From Acidimicrobiaceae bacterium UBA7830 (GTDB lineage Bacteria; Actinomycetota; Acidimicrobiia; Acidimicrobiales; Ilumatobacteraceae), in contig DLTS01000037.1 of assembly GCA_002501485.1 (NCBI GenBank), positions 1 to 39,034 of the forward strand: a stretch of 39,034 nucleotides of DNA. Direction: 5' to 3'. This document shows positions 23,595-32,329 of this stretch, piece by piece; positions within the stretch are counted from its first letter, which is position 1; each line of letters starts with the position of its first letter. Position numbers and translations under genes: made by a program. Under the pieces are notes generated by a model. The model did no database searches. It was not told where the DNA came from and worked only from the letters and a program-made list of their open reading frames with translations.

Positions 23595-25037
23595 ATGTTT
23601 CAACATGAGACGCTGGTCATTGACGATGCCCTCATTAATGATCTTTCTCAACGCTTGAATATTGAGGTTCGGGTATCGCCGGACACGGCCCGAGTCGAAA
23701 TCAGCGCAGTGATCATGGACTCGCGCAGCATTACCGAGGGTTGCCTTTTTGCATGCGTCGTCGGCGAAAACTTCGATGGGCATGACTTTGCGCAGGAGGC
23801 AATTGAGCGAGGTGCGGCTGCACTGCTTGTCGATCGAGAGTTGCCCGTTACCACTCCGCAGATCATTGTTGATGATGTTCGATCGGTACTCGGAGAATTA
23901 GCTGCGTTGGCTTACGGAAGGCCGTCAGATGCGATGAAAGTGATCGGGGTGACTGGCACCAACGGGAAAACCACGGTCGCTCAAATGCTCGCTGCTGTCT
24001 TCAACGTCGATGGACAAAAATCAGCGGTGATTGGAACCCTCGAAGGAGATATGACAACTCCAGAGGCGCCAGTGCTGCAGCGAAGATTGCGTGAACTCTA
24101 CGAAGATGGAGCAATGGTGGTGGCCATGGAAGTGTCATCACATTCGCTCGTCCAGCAGCGTGTTCAAGGGACGACGTATGCGGCCGGGGTTTTCACCAAC
24201 CTTGGTCGAGACCACCTTGATCTCCACGGCACCCAAGAAGAGTATTTCAGAGCAAAATCACTGCTGTTTTCTTCGTATGGCTTGAAGAAAATGATTATCA
24301 ATGACGATGATGTCCACGGGCGACTGCTCGCTGACCTTTCCTCTGATAGAGGCGAGGTGTATCGATTTTCAATGTCTGATATCGAGAATCTTCAGATGGC
24401 TCTGAGCGGCTCTACATTCGTTCTTGACGGAACCTCATTCCATATTCATCTTCCGGGCCGCCAAAACGTTGAAAACGCTCTTGCGGTGATTGCATGCTCT
24501 CGCGCCGTTGGCGTAGCCGATGAGATCATCGCCGTCGGGCTCGAGTCTGTGCAGATGGTTTCTGGCCGTATGGAGTTGATCTCTCATGACGAGTTCGATG
24601 CGTTAGTCGACTTTGCTCATACTCCAGAGGCCCTCGACGCGCTCCTTCGGTCATGCCGTGAAATTGCTCCATTGCGCAGATTGGTCGTCGTGTTTGGTTG
24701 CGGGGGAGGGCGAGACCGTCTCAAACGTCCTGACATGGCGGCGGTTGCTGGGAGGTGTGCCGACGCTGTCATTGTGACGTCCGATAATCCGCGCAACGAA
24801 GATCCCGATGAGATCATTGCTGAGATTTGTCACGGCTTCTCCGATTCGACCACAGCAGAGTGGAGCGTGGAGGTGGATCGAGAGTCTGCGATTCGCCAGG
24901 CAATCTTCGATGCCAAGGCCGGCGACATCGTAATCATTGCCGGCAAGGGCCACGAGCGTTACCAAGAATTCGCGTCGAAGAAAGTGGAGTTTGACGACGT
25001 GGCAAGCATCCGAGCAGCGATGGAGGCACGTCAATGA
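23595..25037 (+). CDS. murE: UDP-MurNAc-tripeptide synthetase, meso-DAP type
   Basis: ATP-dependent Mur ligase of 480 residues that adds the third amino acid to UDP-MurNAc-dipeptide. Motifs: DSRSITEGCLFACVVGENFDGHDF (UDP-sugar domain), VTGTNGKTTVAQ (P-loop), MEVSSHSLVQQRV, FTNLGRDHLDLHGT with the carbamylated Lys region YFRAKSLLF, VDFAHTPEALD and, in the C-terminal domain, TSDNPRNEDP. DNPR is the signature of enzymes that use meso-diaminopimelate, so the peptidoglycan is predicted to be DAP type. The ATG at 23595 lies just after the ftsI stop; a GTG at 23592 is equivalent. The stop overlaps the mraY start. The usual next gene, murF, is absent. Confidence 0.93.
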   Translation: MFQHETLVIDDALINDLSQRLNIEVRVSPDTARVEISAVIMDSRSITEGCLFACVVGENFDGHDFAQEAIERGAAALLVDRELPVTTPQIIVDDVRSVLGELAALAYGRPSDAMKVIGVTGTNGKTTVAQMLAAVFNVDGQKSAVIGTLEGDMTTPEAPVLQRRLRELYEDGAMVVAMEVSSHSLVQQRVQGTTYAAGVFTNLGRDHLDLHGTQEEYFRAKSLLFSSYGLKKMIINDDDVHGRLLADLSSDRGEVYRFSMSDIENLQMALSGSTFVLDGTSFHIHLPGRQNVENALAVIACSRAVGVADEIIAVGLESVQMVSGRMELISHDEFDALVDFAHTPEALDALLRSCREIAPLRRLVVVFGCGGGRDRLKRPDMAAVAGRCADAVIVTSDNPRNEDPDEIIAEICHGFSDSTTAEWSVEVDRESAIRQAIFDAKAGDIVIIAGKGHERYQEFASKKVEFDDVASIRAAMEARQ

Positions 25038-26077
25038 TCGCCATCATGCTCGCGGGTGCTGTCGCTGCGTTGTGTTCTCTGCTTGGCACACGCTTCCTCA
25101 TCAAGTGGTTTACCGCCCGCGGTCAGGGGCAGCCAATACTCGGTAAGGAAGATCTCGGACCCGAGCACCACATGGGCAAACAAGGAACGCCAACGATGGG
25201 CGGTCTCGCCATCGTTGCCTCTGCGCTCGTCGGATGGCTCGTTGCCCACACGAGAGACATAGCGTTTTCTGACCAGGCAATGATCGTCTGGGTCGGCATT
25301 CTCGGCATGTCATTTATGGGTTTCCTCGACGATTGGATCAAAGTCAGGAAACGACATAACCGCGGCATCTTCTGGAAGCAGAAGAACTACATCACGATGT
25401 TGATGAGTTTCGGAATCGCATGGTGGCTGGTGACAGCGACCGGGATTGAAGAGTCAATCTCTATTACTCGAGCGGGAGACCTCGGGTTTGAAGTACCGCA
25501 AGCGGTTTGGGTCCTCTGGGCGGGACTCATCATCTGGGCGACAACTAACGCTGTCAACGTGACCGATGGACTGGATGGCCTCGCTGGTGGCTCGGCTCTC
25601 ATGGGCTTTGGCGCATTCATGATTATTTCCTACTGGACATTTCGAAACCCCGATATCTACTCAGTCGTCAACCCCCTTGATATGGGCGTCCTTGCTGCCT
25701 CGTTCGCAGGAGCATGCCTTGGCTTCCTGTGGTGGAACGCAGCTCCTGCCCGCATTTTCATGGGCGACGTCGGAGCGCTCGCAATCGGAGCGGCACTGGC
25801 CTCCCTTGCCCTCACGTTGAACACTCATCTATTGCTTATCTTGATCTGCGGAATCAACGTTGTCGAAGCAGGATCGGTGGCAATGCAGATGGGCGTGTTC
25901 AAACTGTCGGGCCGAAAGCGCCGCTTGTTCAAGATGTCACCGATCCATCACCACTTCGAGCTCAGTGGTTGGCCAGAGACAACGGTGATCATTCGTTTCT
26001 GGTTGCTCTCAGGTGTTTTAGTTGCGGTTGCCCTTGCGATTTTCATCGGGGACTTCACTGCGGTGGTAGGTGACTGA
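25034..26077 (+). CDS. mraY: Phospho-MurNAc-pentapeptide translocase
   Basis: Integral membrane enzyme of 347 residues that transfers phospho-MurNAc-pentapeptide to undecaprenyl phosphate, making lipid I. About ten hydrophobic segments are present. Family motifs: LGPEHHMGKQGTPTMGG, FMGFLDDWIKVRKRHNRG with the Asp pair, NAVNVTDGLDGLAGGS with catalytic Asp, FMGDVGALAIGA, and the cytoplasmic loop MSPIHHHFELSGWPE. The ATG at 25034 overlaps the murE stop (ATGA), so murE and mraY are directly coupled. It is cytoplasmic-facing and supplies MurG downstream. Confidence 0.95.
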   Translation: MIAIMLAGAVAALCSLLGTRFLIKWFTARGQGQPILGKEDLGPEHHMGKQGTPTMGGLAIVASALVGWLVAHTRDIAFSDQAMIVWVGILGMSFMGFLDDWIKVRKRHNRGIFWKQKNYITMLMSFGIAWWLVTATGIEESISITRAGDLGFEVPQAVWVLWAGLIIWATTNAVNVTDGLDGLAGGSALMGFGAFMIISYWTFRNPDIYSVVNPLDMGVLAASFAGACLGFLWWNAAPARIFMGDVGALAIGAALASLALTLNTHLLLILICGINVVEAGSVAMQMGVFKLSGRKRRLFKMSPIHHHFELSGWPETTVIIRFWLLSGVLVAVALAIFIGDFTAVVGD

Positions 26078-26078
26078 A

Positions 26079-27440
26079 ATGCGATCACTCGTGCATGGCT
26101 TTGCAATTGCGGGTGAGTCAACTGCAGTTGCCCTGCGGCGATACGGCCATGAGGTAATCGTCACCGACGATGCCATCGATTCGGCAAAGGAGCAGCGTGC
26201 TGTTGACGCGGGTTTCTCCCTCGGCTCGCTGCCTGACGGCGACGTGCTGGATGCATTCGTTCGCCAATTTGATCTCATCGCTCCCGCCCCCGGTGTGCCA
26301 GAGCATCACCGTCTCATCGAATGCGCACAGCAAGAGGGCGTGACCATCTCGAGCGAGATCGAAATCGCATACGCAACGGAGCAGCAACGTGATGGAGGGC
26401 CCCGGCCGATCCTTGCGGTGACAGGAACCGACGGTAAGACCACGACCTGTGAGCTCGCCGTTGCCATGTTGAGAGCAGGTGGCGTTCGCTCGCTCGCCGT
26501 CGGCAACACAGACGTGCCCTTTGTCGAAGCTCTCGAGCAACCCCTCGATGCGTACGTCGTCGAGTGCACCAGTTTCCGGCTTGCTTGGTCAGACATGTTT
26601 CGAGCCAATGCGGCGGTGTGGTTGAACCTCGCCCCCGATCACCTCAACTGGCACAGAGATATGTCGTCGTATGAGGCTGCTAAAGCCAAAATCTTTTCTC
26701 AACAGCATCGGTCAGATATCGCAATCGGCGGCTCTCATGACCCGATTGTGATGACTCATCTCCAAGCTGCGCCGAGTCACCAGATCACATTTGGGTTAGA
26801 GGGTGATTACCACTTCAGTAATGGCGTGTTGATGTCGCCAAGAGGCCCGATAATTTCCGCCTCAGAGATGACGCGATCGCTTCCTCACGACATCACCAAC
26901 GCTCTGGCTGCTGCGGCCCTGGTGATGGAGAGCGGCCTCGTCGGAGTGGAATCGGTTGCCGCAGCGCTCCGCAACTTTGAAGCTCCGGTTCACCGCCTGC
27001 AATTCGTTGCGGAAGTTAATGGCGTTCGTTGGTTTAACGATTCAAAAGCGACAACGCCGCACGCAGCTTCTGCGGCTATCCGAGCATTTCCAACATCGGT
27101 GCTTATTGCCGGTGGGCGCAATAAAGATCTCGACCTCACACCAATGGCAGCTGAGGGAGGATCACTCCGCGGGGTCGTTGCTATCGGAGAAGCAGCTTCA
27201 GAAATTTCAGAAGTCTTCGGCGGAATGGTTGAGGTTGTAACCGCAGGCTCAATGGAGACTGCAGTTGACCTCGCTGCCCGTCTCGCAGCTGGACATGGGG
27301 AGGTCGTGCTCTCGCCCGGCTGTGCAAGTTTCGACTGGTATCCATCTGGCGGGTACCCGGCACGAGGTGATCACTACATCCGCCTTGTGAAAGAACGCAT
27401 GAACCAAGAGGTTTCCGAACTGTCTGGAGGGGCAAAGTGA
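26079..27440 (+). CDS. murD: UDP-MurNAc-L-alanine:D-glutamate ligase
   Basis: Mur ligase of 453 residues that adds D-glutamate to UDP-MurNAc-L-alanine. It begins with a Rossmann-like domain (RSLVHGFAIAGESTAVALRRYGHEV) as in MurD. The P-loop reads VTGTDGKTTT (Asp where many have Asn). Others: LNLAPDHLNWHRDMSSYEAAKAKIF with the carbamylated Lys, HDITNALAAAALV, FNDSKATTPHAASAAI, AGGRNKDLDLTPM and LSPGCASFDWY. The ATG at 26079 has AGGTGA five bases upstream; a GTG at 26070, overlapping the mraY stop, would add three residues. It ends at the overlap with the ftsW GTG. Confidence 0.92.
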   Translation: MRSLVHGFAIAGESTAVALRRYGHEVIVTDDAIDSAKEQRAVDAGFSLGSLPDGDVLDAFVRQFDLIAPAPGVPEHHRLIECAQQEGVTISSEIEIAYATEQQRDGGPRPILAVTGTDGKTTTCELAVAMLRAGGVRSLAVGNTDVPFVEALEQPLDAYVVECTSFRLAWSDMFRANAAVWLNLAPDHLNWHRDMSSYEAAKAKIFSQQHRSDIAIGGSHDPIVMTHLQAAPSHQITFGLEGDYHFSNGVLMSPRGPIISASEMTRSLPHDITNALAAAALVMESGLVGVESVAAALRNFEAPVHRLQFVAEVNGVRWFNDSKATTPHAASAAIRAFPTSVLIAGGRNKDLDLTPMAAEGGSLRGVVAIGEAASEISEVFGGMVEVVTAGSMETAVDLAARLAAGHGEVVLSPGCASFDWYPSGGYPARGDHYIRLVKERMNQEVSELSGGAK

Positions 27441-28699
27441 CCGTTGCAATCAAACATGGAGGAAACGTCGCTGACCGCCGCAAGCAAGCGCTAGCCGCGG
27501 TGAAACGCAAACGCGAAAGCGGGGCAGGAGGAAAGCGTCATGAGCATCACGACCGGCTTTCGATTCGCAAGGCGTTGCAGCGCGACCGCGCTGTAGAAGT
27601 CTCCCGGACTTACTTTGCCATCATCGCCGTGGTGGCAGTTATGGTGCTTCTCGGGTTGGTCATGCTTCTGTCTGCGTCAGGCCCACTCCGAGCTGTAGGC
27701 GACGGATCTCCGTATTCGATGGTCATTAGACAATCGATCTTCGCAATAGTTGGACTCGGGCTCATGGCAGTTGTCATCCGCGTTCGCTACCAACTCTTCC
27801 GTCGCCTTGTTCCTCTCATATGGGCTGTTGGTCTCGGCTTAATGGCACTTCCGTTCGTTCCTGGTTGGAGCCACCAGGTCAATGACGCAAACTCCTGGGT
27901 CTCAGTTGGGGGGATGACCTTCCAGCCATCTGAGCTCTTCAAGTTGTCGGTCATTCTCGGCGTTGCCGACATTCTCACCCGACGGAAAGATGTTCTAAAC
28001 GACTGGCGGCGCACGGTTGTTCCGATTGGGGCGGCAACAGGTGCCGCCTTCGTGCTCAGTCTTATCCAAGGTGACTTTGGTTCTGCCGTTGTGTTGGTAC
28101 TCATCGTGATGGCTATGTCATTTATCGCAGGAATTCCTTGGATGCACATTGGGACCGTGGTCGGCGTTGGAGGATTTATCGGTGCGATCATGGTGTTTGC
28201 CTCGCCACGTCGATTCGGTCGAATCACTGCATTTTTCGACATCGAGGGCAACAAGGAGCATTACGCTTATCAGGTGTGGCAGGGAATGTTGAGCATCGCT
28301 AATGGTGGCATTACCGGTTCGGGAATCGGTGGAAGTCGTTCAAAACTCGGCTATCTGCCGCTCGCACACAGCGACTTTATTTTCGCCATTATTGCGGACG
28401 AACTCGGCCTGATTGGCGTATTTACTGTGCTTGGCGGTTTCACGTTGTTGACCATTCTCGGTATGCAGACAGCCCTCCGGGCGCCCGATCGCTTTGGGAT
28501 GCTCGTTGCCGCCGGGGTGACATCGTGGATAGCTATTCAGGCAATTGTGAATGTCGGTGGTGTCGCAGGAGTTCTTCCGGTCACAGGTCTAACGCTTCCT
28601 TTCTTCTCTCACGGGGGCACCTCGCTTTTGTCCTGCCTCGTAGGAATTGGACTGCTTCTGAATATCTCCAGAAGGCCCGTAAAGTCGCAAGCGTCATGA
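27437..28699 (+). CDS. ftsW: Septal peptidoglycan glycosyltransferase FtsW
   Basis: SEDS-family polymerase of 420 residues with about ten transmembrane helices after a basic cytoplasmic tail of roughly 55 residues. Key parts: VMLLSASGPL, SWVSVGGMTFQPSELFKLSVI, GDFGSAVVLVLI, the extracellular loop with YQVWQGMLSIANGGITGSGIGGSRSKLGYLP and the catalytic-Asp context HSDFIFAIIADELG, then VNVGGVAGVLPVTGLTLPFFSHGGTSLL. It polymerises lipid II at the septum with FtsI. GGAGGGG (27426-27432) precedes the GTG start, which overlaps the murD stop. Its own stop overlaps the murG ATG. The signature SYGGSS is SHGGTS here. Confidence 0.93.
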   Translation: MTVAIKHGGNVADRRKQALAAVKRKRESGAGGKRHEHHDRLSIRKALQRDRAVEVSRTYFAIIAVVAVMVLLGLVMLLSASGPLRAVGDGSPYSMVIRQSIFAIVGLGLMAVVIRVRYQLFRRLVPLIWAVGLGLMALPFVPGWSHQVNDANSWVSVGGMTFQPSELFKLSVILGVADILTRRKDVLNDWRRTVVPIGAATGAAFVLSLIQGDFGSAVVLVLIVMAMSFIAGIPWMHIGTVVGVGGFIGAIMVFASPRRFGRITAFFDIEGNKEHYAYQVWQGMLSIANGGITGSGIGGSRSKLGYLPLAHSDFIFAIIADELGLIGVFTVLGGFTLLTILGMQTALRAPDRFGMLVAAGVTSWIAIQAIVNVGGVAGVLPVTGLTLPFFSHGGTSLLSCLVGIGLLLNISRRPVKSQAS

Positions 28700-29802
28700 G
28701 CACTCAGTTGGCCACCGCAGGAATCGTGGTGGCCGGCGGTGGAACGGCGGGTCACGTGTTTCCTGCGATCGCAGTGATGCAGGGACTTCTCGATGCGGGT
28801 GTTGACCGCTCGCAACTGCACTACATGGGTTCGAAGCGTGGCGTTGAAACATCGCTAATCCCTCAAACTGGATTCGAAGGAACCTTCTTTTCGGTAATTG
28901 GGATCAACCGCAAACTGTCGTTTCGAAGCCTAAAATTTGCGATTCAGCAAGTTCTTGCAGTCGCGCGGTCGTCGATGTTGTTCCGACGTTGGAACGTGAA
29001 AGCAGTTGTTTCAGTGGGCGGGTACGCAAGTCTTCCGGCGGTGCTCGCCGCAGTCGTCACACGTCGACCGATCATTGCGGTGAGTTACGACCGGACCCCT
29101 GGCCGGGCGAGCCGGTTAGCGGCTCGCTGGTCAACCGTCACGCTGGTGGCGTTTGAAGGATCCCCGCTTCGAAGGGCTGTGGTTGCGGGTGCCCCGCTGA
29201 GGCGCTCGATACTTTCGGTCGATCGAACAGTTGATGCCTATGAGGCACGCCAGCGACTTGGGGTGCCCGATGCTCGAATGCTTGTTGTGGTGATGGGCGG
29301 TTCGCTGGGGTCAGGGATACTCAATGATGCGGTCCATGAGTTTCTCGAAACCCATTCCTCCCGGGGTGACCTCGCTGTTCTGCACATCGCTGGCAAGCAA
29401 CGGGTGAGTGGGCCGAGTGAACGGCGTGGCGACGGGTCGGTGTGGTATCGGCGTAGCGAGTTTGTGGCACAAGCAGAAGATTTGTACGCCGCTGCAGACG
29501 TGTTTGTTGGTCGAGGTGGGGCGAGCACTGTCCATGAGGTGGCAGCAACAGGTACGCCGGCGGTTCTTGTCCCATGGTCGGGGGCGTCAGAAGATCATCA
29601 AGTGGCGAACGTCCGGTGGCTATCTGATTCTGGAGGAGCCGTTCTCGTTCCCGATAACGATGTGGATGCGGTGGTTGCCGCGCTCTCCGCATTACTCGAC
29701 GATGAACAACAACGATCTGCGGTGGGATCTCGGGCAAGAGAAATAGGCGAGGTGCACCACAGCGGTGAAATTTCCCGGCAGATTCTCGATGCCATCAAGT
29801 GA
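28696..29802 (+). CDS. murG: Lipid II-forming N-acetylglucosaminyltransferase
   Basis: GT28-family, GT-B fold enzyme of 368 residues that adds GlcNAc to lipid I on the inner membrane face. N-terminal motif GGGTAGHVFPAIAV carries the conserved His; SVGGYASLPAVLA follows. The C-terminal donor domain has VVVMGGSLGSGILND, VGRGGASTVHEVAATGTPAVLVPW and the ending DHQVANVRWL. The acceptor loop is unusual: instead of HEQN-type residues before the PG it reads SYDRTPGRASRL. I recall similar replacements in Acidimicrobiia, so it is probably a lineage trait and the enzyme is functional. The ATG overlaps the ftsW stop (ATGA). It is followed by a 52-base gap with its own promoter-like box for murC. Confidence 0.9.
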   Translation: MSTQLATAGIVVAGGGTAGHVFPAIAVMQGLLDAGVDRSQLHYMGSKRGVETSLIPQTGFEGTFFSVIGINRKLSFRSLKFAIQQVLAVARSSMLFRRWNVKAVVSVGGYASLPAVLAAVVTRRPIIAVSYDRTPGRASRLAARWSTVTLVAFEGSPLRRAVVAGAPLRRSILSVDRTVDAYEARQRLGVPDARMLVVVMGGSLGSGILNDAVHEFLETHSSRGDLAVLHIAGKQRVSGPSERRGDGSVWYRRSEFVAQAEDLYAAADVFVGRGGASTVHEVAATGTPAVLVPWSGASEDHQVANVRWLSDSGGAVLVPDNDVDAVVAALSALLDDEQQRSAVGSRAREIGEVHHSGEISRQILDAIK

Positions 29803-29842
29803 TTGGCGGCGAGGGTGCCCTTTTCGACAGTCCTGGGCGTCG

Positions 29843-29848
29843 TAGCCT
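29843..29848 (+). promoter_or_regulatory. -10 box of a leaderless promoter (murC)
   Basis: TAGCCT lies six bases before the GTG at 29855, in one of the few gaps within the dcw cluster. It suggests a second promoter that drives murC, murB and the genes beyond. Confidence 0.5.
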
Positions 29849-29854
29849 GACAAC

Positions 29855-31306
29855 GTGTCCATGTTGAGTAGTCCTGTCCCGCTTGCCGAGGTGTTTCCCC
29901 GTCAAGCGGTTGCCTGGGAACTCGATCAGCCTCGACGGGTGCATCTCGTTGGTGTCGGTGGTCCAGGAATGAGTGCGATTGCAATTGCACTCGCAGAGAT
30001 GGGCCACACGGTCTCGGGCAGCGATATTCGAGAACGACAGTTGCTTGATCGTCTGCGCGCAAGTGGTGTCACGGTGCACATTGGTCACGATCGGCACCAT
30101 GTGCATGATGCTGACATCGTGACATATTCGACGGCAATTCCTGCCGATATCAACGAACTCGACGAGGCCCGCAAGCTGGGCATCCCAACCGTGCATCGCT
30201 CGGAAGTTCTTGGAGCGATCTGTCGACGAACGAATGCGTACGGTGTGGCCGGTACGCACGGCAAGACGACGTCATCATCGATGTTAATGCTGATGCTTGC
30301 GGCTGCGGGTCGCGAACCAGGCTTCGTTATTGGGGGAGATGTAGCCGATGTGGGGACCGGTGCAAGGTGGTCAGACTCCGGAACATTTGTTGTCGAGGCC
30401 GACGAAAGCGATGGGACCCACTTACGGCTTCCAGTCGCAGGTACCGTACTAACGAACGTGGACGTCGATCATCTCGACAATTACGGCACCTTTGATGCTG
30501 TCATCGAAGGTTTTGAGCGTTATATCGATGCCGTGGAGGGTCCTGTCGTCGTTGGAGTGGATTGTGATGTTGCGCGCGGCCTGGTTGGCGGCCGAAATGT
30601 CGTGACCTTCGGGACGGCAGAAGATGCCACCTACCGAGCAGCACACATTGAACCTCAGCGGCACGGCAATCGATTCTCCGTGGTGCGTGCGGGCGAGAGC
30701 ATCGCCAATGTCGACCTTCCCATGCGGGGCCGTCATAACGTGCTCAATGCTTTGGGAGCCCTTGCTCTTGCAGTTGAACTCGGTGTTGAACCTTCGGTTG
30801 CGGCTGAATCGCTCAGAACATTTGGCGGAGTTGCCCGGCGATTCGATGTTCGTGGCGTCACCGACGGGGCCACGCTCATCGATGATTATGCCCACCTTCC
30901 AGCCGAGATTGAGGCAGCGCTCGCTTCGACTCGGGAATCGACATCTGACTGGTCAAGGGTTGTTGCGGTCTTTCAGCCGAATCGTTTCAACCGAATGTCG
31001 GAGATTTCAGATCAGTACGCCTCCAGTTTTTGCGATGCAGATCTCATCGTGATCACCGACATTTACTCCTCGGGAACGCAACCGATACCGGGAGTCACCG
31101 GGAAACTTGTGGTGAATGCCATCTTGGAGGCGCAGCCTCAATCGCGGGTGGTGTGGATGCCGAAAAGAGAGTCACTCGTCAAGTTTCTTGCAAGCGAATT
31201 GGGACCTGGTGATCTCTGCCTGTCGATGGGGTGTGGCGATATCGCAACACTTCCGGATGAGCTTCTGAGGGCACGAGCAAGCCGAGAACAAGGCGTTGCT
31301 CAGTGA
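29855..31306 (+). CDS. murC: UDP-MurNAc:L-alanine ligase
   Basis: Mur ligase of 483 residues that adds L-alanine to UDP-MurNAc. The N-terminal domain has HLVGVGGPGMSAIAIALAEMGHTVSGSD, the P-loop is VAGTHGKTTSSSML (GTHGKT is diagnostic for MurC), then VVEADESDGTHL, LTNVDVDHLDNYGT, RGRHNVLNALGALAL, IDDYAHLPAEIEAAL and FQPNRFNRM. All expected catalytic segments are intact. The GTG at 29855 follows a TAGCCT box by six bases; an ATG at 29861 would remove two residues. The gene is followed by murB with a GTGA overlap. Confidence 0.95.
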   Translation: MSMLSSPVPLAEVFPRQAVAWELDQPRRVHLVGVGGPGMSAIAIALAEMGHTVSGSDIRERQLLDRLRASGVTVHIGHDRHHVHDADIVTYSTAIPADINELDEARKLGIPTVHRSEVLGAICRRTNAYGVAGTHGKTTSSSMLMLMLAAAGREPGFVIGGDVADVGTGARWSDSGTFVVEADESDGTHLRLPVAGTVLTNVDVDHLDNYGTFDAVIEGFERYIDAVEGPVVVGVDCDVARGLVGGRNVVTFGTAEDATYRAAHIEPQRHGNRFSVVRAGESIANVDLPMRGRHNVLNALGALALAVELGVEPSVAAESLRTFGGVARRFDVRGVTDGATLIDDYAHLPAEIEAALASTRESTSDWSRVVAVFQPNRFNRMSEISDQYASSFCDADLIVITDIYSSGTQPIPGVTGKLVVNAILEAQPQSRVVWMPKRESLVKFLASELGPGDLCLSMGCGDIATLPDELLRARASREQGVAQ

Positions 31307-32301
31307 GCACGACCGAGTGGCATGCCGACGACATCGTCAAGACGGTCAGCGCAGACTCTTCAGACCTTGCAGCAAAGATCGAATGTGATGCACCCTTTGG
31401 GCGTCGCACGACCTACCGAGTAGGTGGCCTCGCAACCTGCGCAGTTGAAGTGGGTTCTGTTGCCGAGCTTCTCATGATCGGGAACGCTGCGACATCGTGT
31501 GGTGCACCCCTCGCTGTTCTCGGCAGAGGGTCGAATACTTTGGTGTCTGATTCGGGTTGGCGCGGTGTTCTTATCACCCTCGGTCCACTTTCAGATTGGA
31601 TCCAGGCCGATGCCGGTGGCCTCGAAACCGGAGAGGATCTCATCATTGAGGTTGGAGGGGCAGTCGCCATGCCCGTGCTCTCAAGGAGAATGGCCTCAAT
31701 AGGAGTGACGGGGCTCGAGTGGATGGTCGGTGTGCCCGGGTCTATCGGAGGGGCCGTTCGGATGAATGCTGGGGGGCATGGCGCCGAGCTCTCAGATGCC
31801 ATCGTTGACGCTGACATCGTTGATCTCCGCCGAGGCCAGCTAGAACGTTGGCATATCGACCGGTTGAAGCTTGGCTTTCGATCGTCGGCACTCGACAACC
31901 ATCATGTGGTGCTCTCAGCGCGGCTCAAAGGTTCGATGGGTGACCCGGATGTCGTCTCAACACGGGTTGAGGACATTGTTCGATGGCGAAGGGAGCATCA
32001 ACCTGGAGGACAAAACTGCGGGTCAGTCTTCGTGAACCCAGTGCCAGGAGAGGTGAGCGCAGGCGCGCTCATCGATGAACTTGGGCTTCGAGGTTTCCGA
32101 ATTGGATCCGCGGAAGTGTCAACGAAGCATGCGAATTTCATCCAAGCCGACAGCGATGGGCAAGCCGACGACGTACACACAGTGATGAAGAGTGTTCGAC
32201 GCCGCGTGCTCGACGCCACCGGTTATGACCTGAGGTCAGAAGTTCGACTCTTTGGTTTTGATGATGTTGCAGCCGGTGGCCATGGGGGTGACACGGTCTG
32301 A
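31303..32301 (+). CDS. murB: UDP-N-acetylenolpyruvoylglucosamine reductase
   Basis: FAD enzyme of 332 residues that uses NADPH to reduce the enolpyruvyl group to form UDP-MurNAc. Motifs: GRRTTYRVGGLA (FAD domain start), LGRGSNTLVSDSGWRG, the flavin loop GVPGSIGGAVRMNAGGHGAE, FRSSAL and, in the C-terminal domain, NCGSVFVNP with the catalytic Ser, LIDELGLRGFRIGSAEVSTKHANFI and the terminal Glu region (RSEVRLFGF). The GTG start overlaps the murC stop. Its enzymatic step comes before MurC, so reduction and first peptide ligation are encoded as a coupled pair. Confidence 0.95.
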   Translation: MSTTEWHADDIVKTVSADSSDLAAKIECDAPFGRRTTYRVGGLATCAVEVGSVAELLMIGNAATSCGAPLAVLGRGSNTLVSDSGWRGVLITLGPLSDWIQADAGGLETGEDLIIEVGGAVAMPVLSRRMASIGVTGLEWMVGVPGSIGGAVRMNAGGHGAELSDAIVDADIVDLRRGQLERWHIDRLKLGFRSSALDNHHVVLSARLKGSMGDPDVVSTRVEDIVRWRREHQPGGQNCGSVFVNPVPGEVSAGALIDELGLRGFRIGSAEVSTKHANFIQADSDGQADDVHTVMKSVRRRVLDATGYDLRSEVRLFGFDDVAAGGHGGDTV

Positions 32302-32315
32302 GGGATTGTTATCGC

Positions 32316-32321
32316 TAGCGT
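32316..32321 (+). promoter_or_regulatory. Possible -10 box before ftsQ
   Basis: TAGCGT lies eight bases before the ATG at 32330. The same hexamer and spacing precede the aminotransferase at 6225. ftsQ has no ribosome binding site. Confidence 0.3.
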
Positions 32322-32329
32322 CAACGACG

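Noticed and set aside
27787..28254. Open frame of 155 codons on the minus strand
   Set aside because: Antisense to ftsW; Thr/Pro/Ile composition mirrors the membrane-protein codons on the plus strand.
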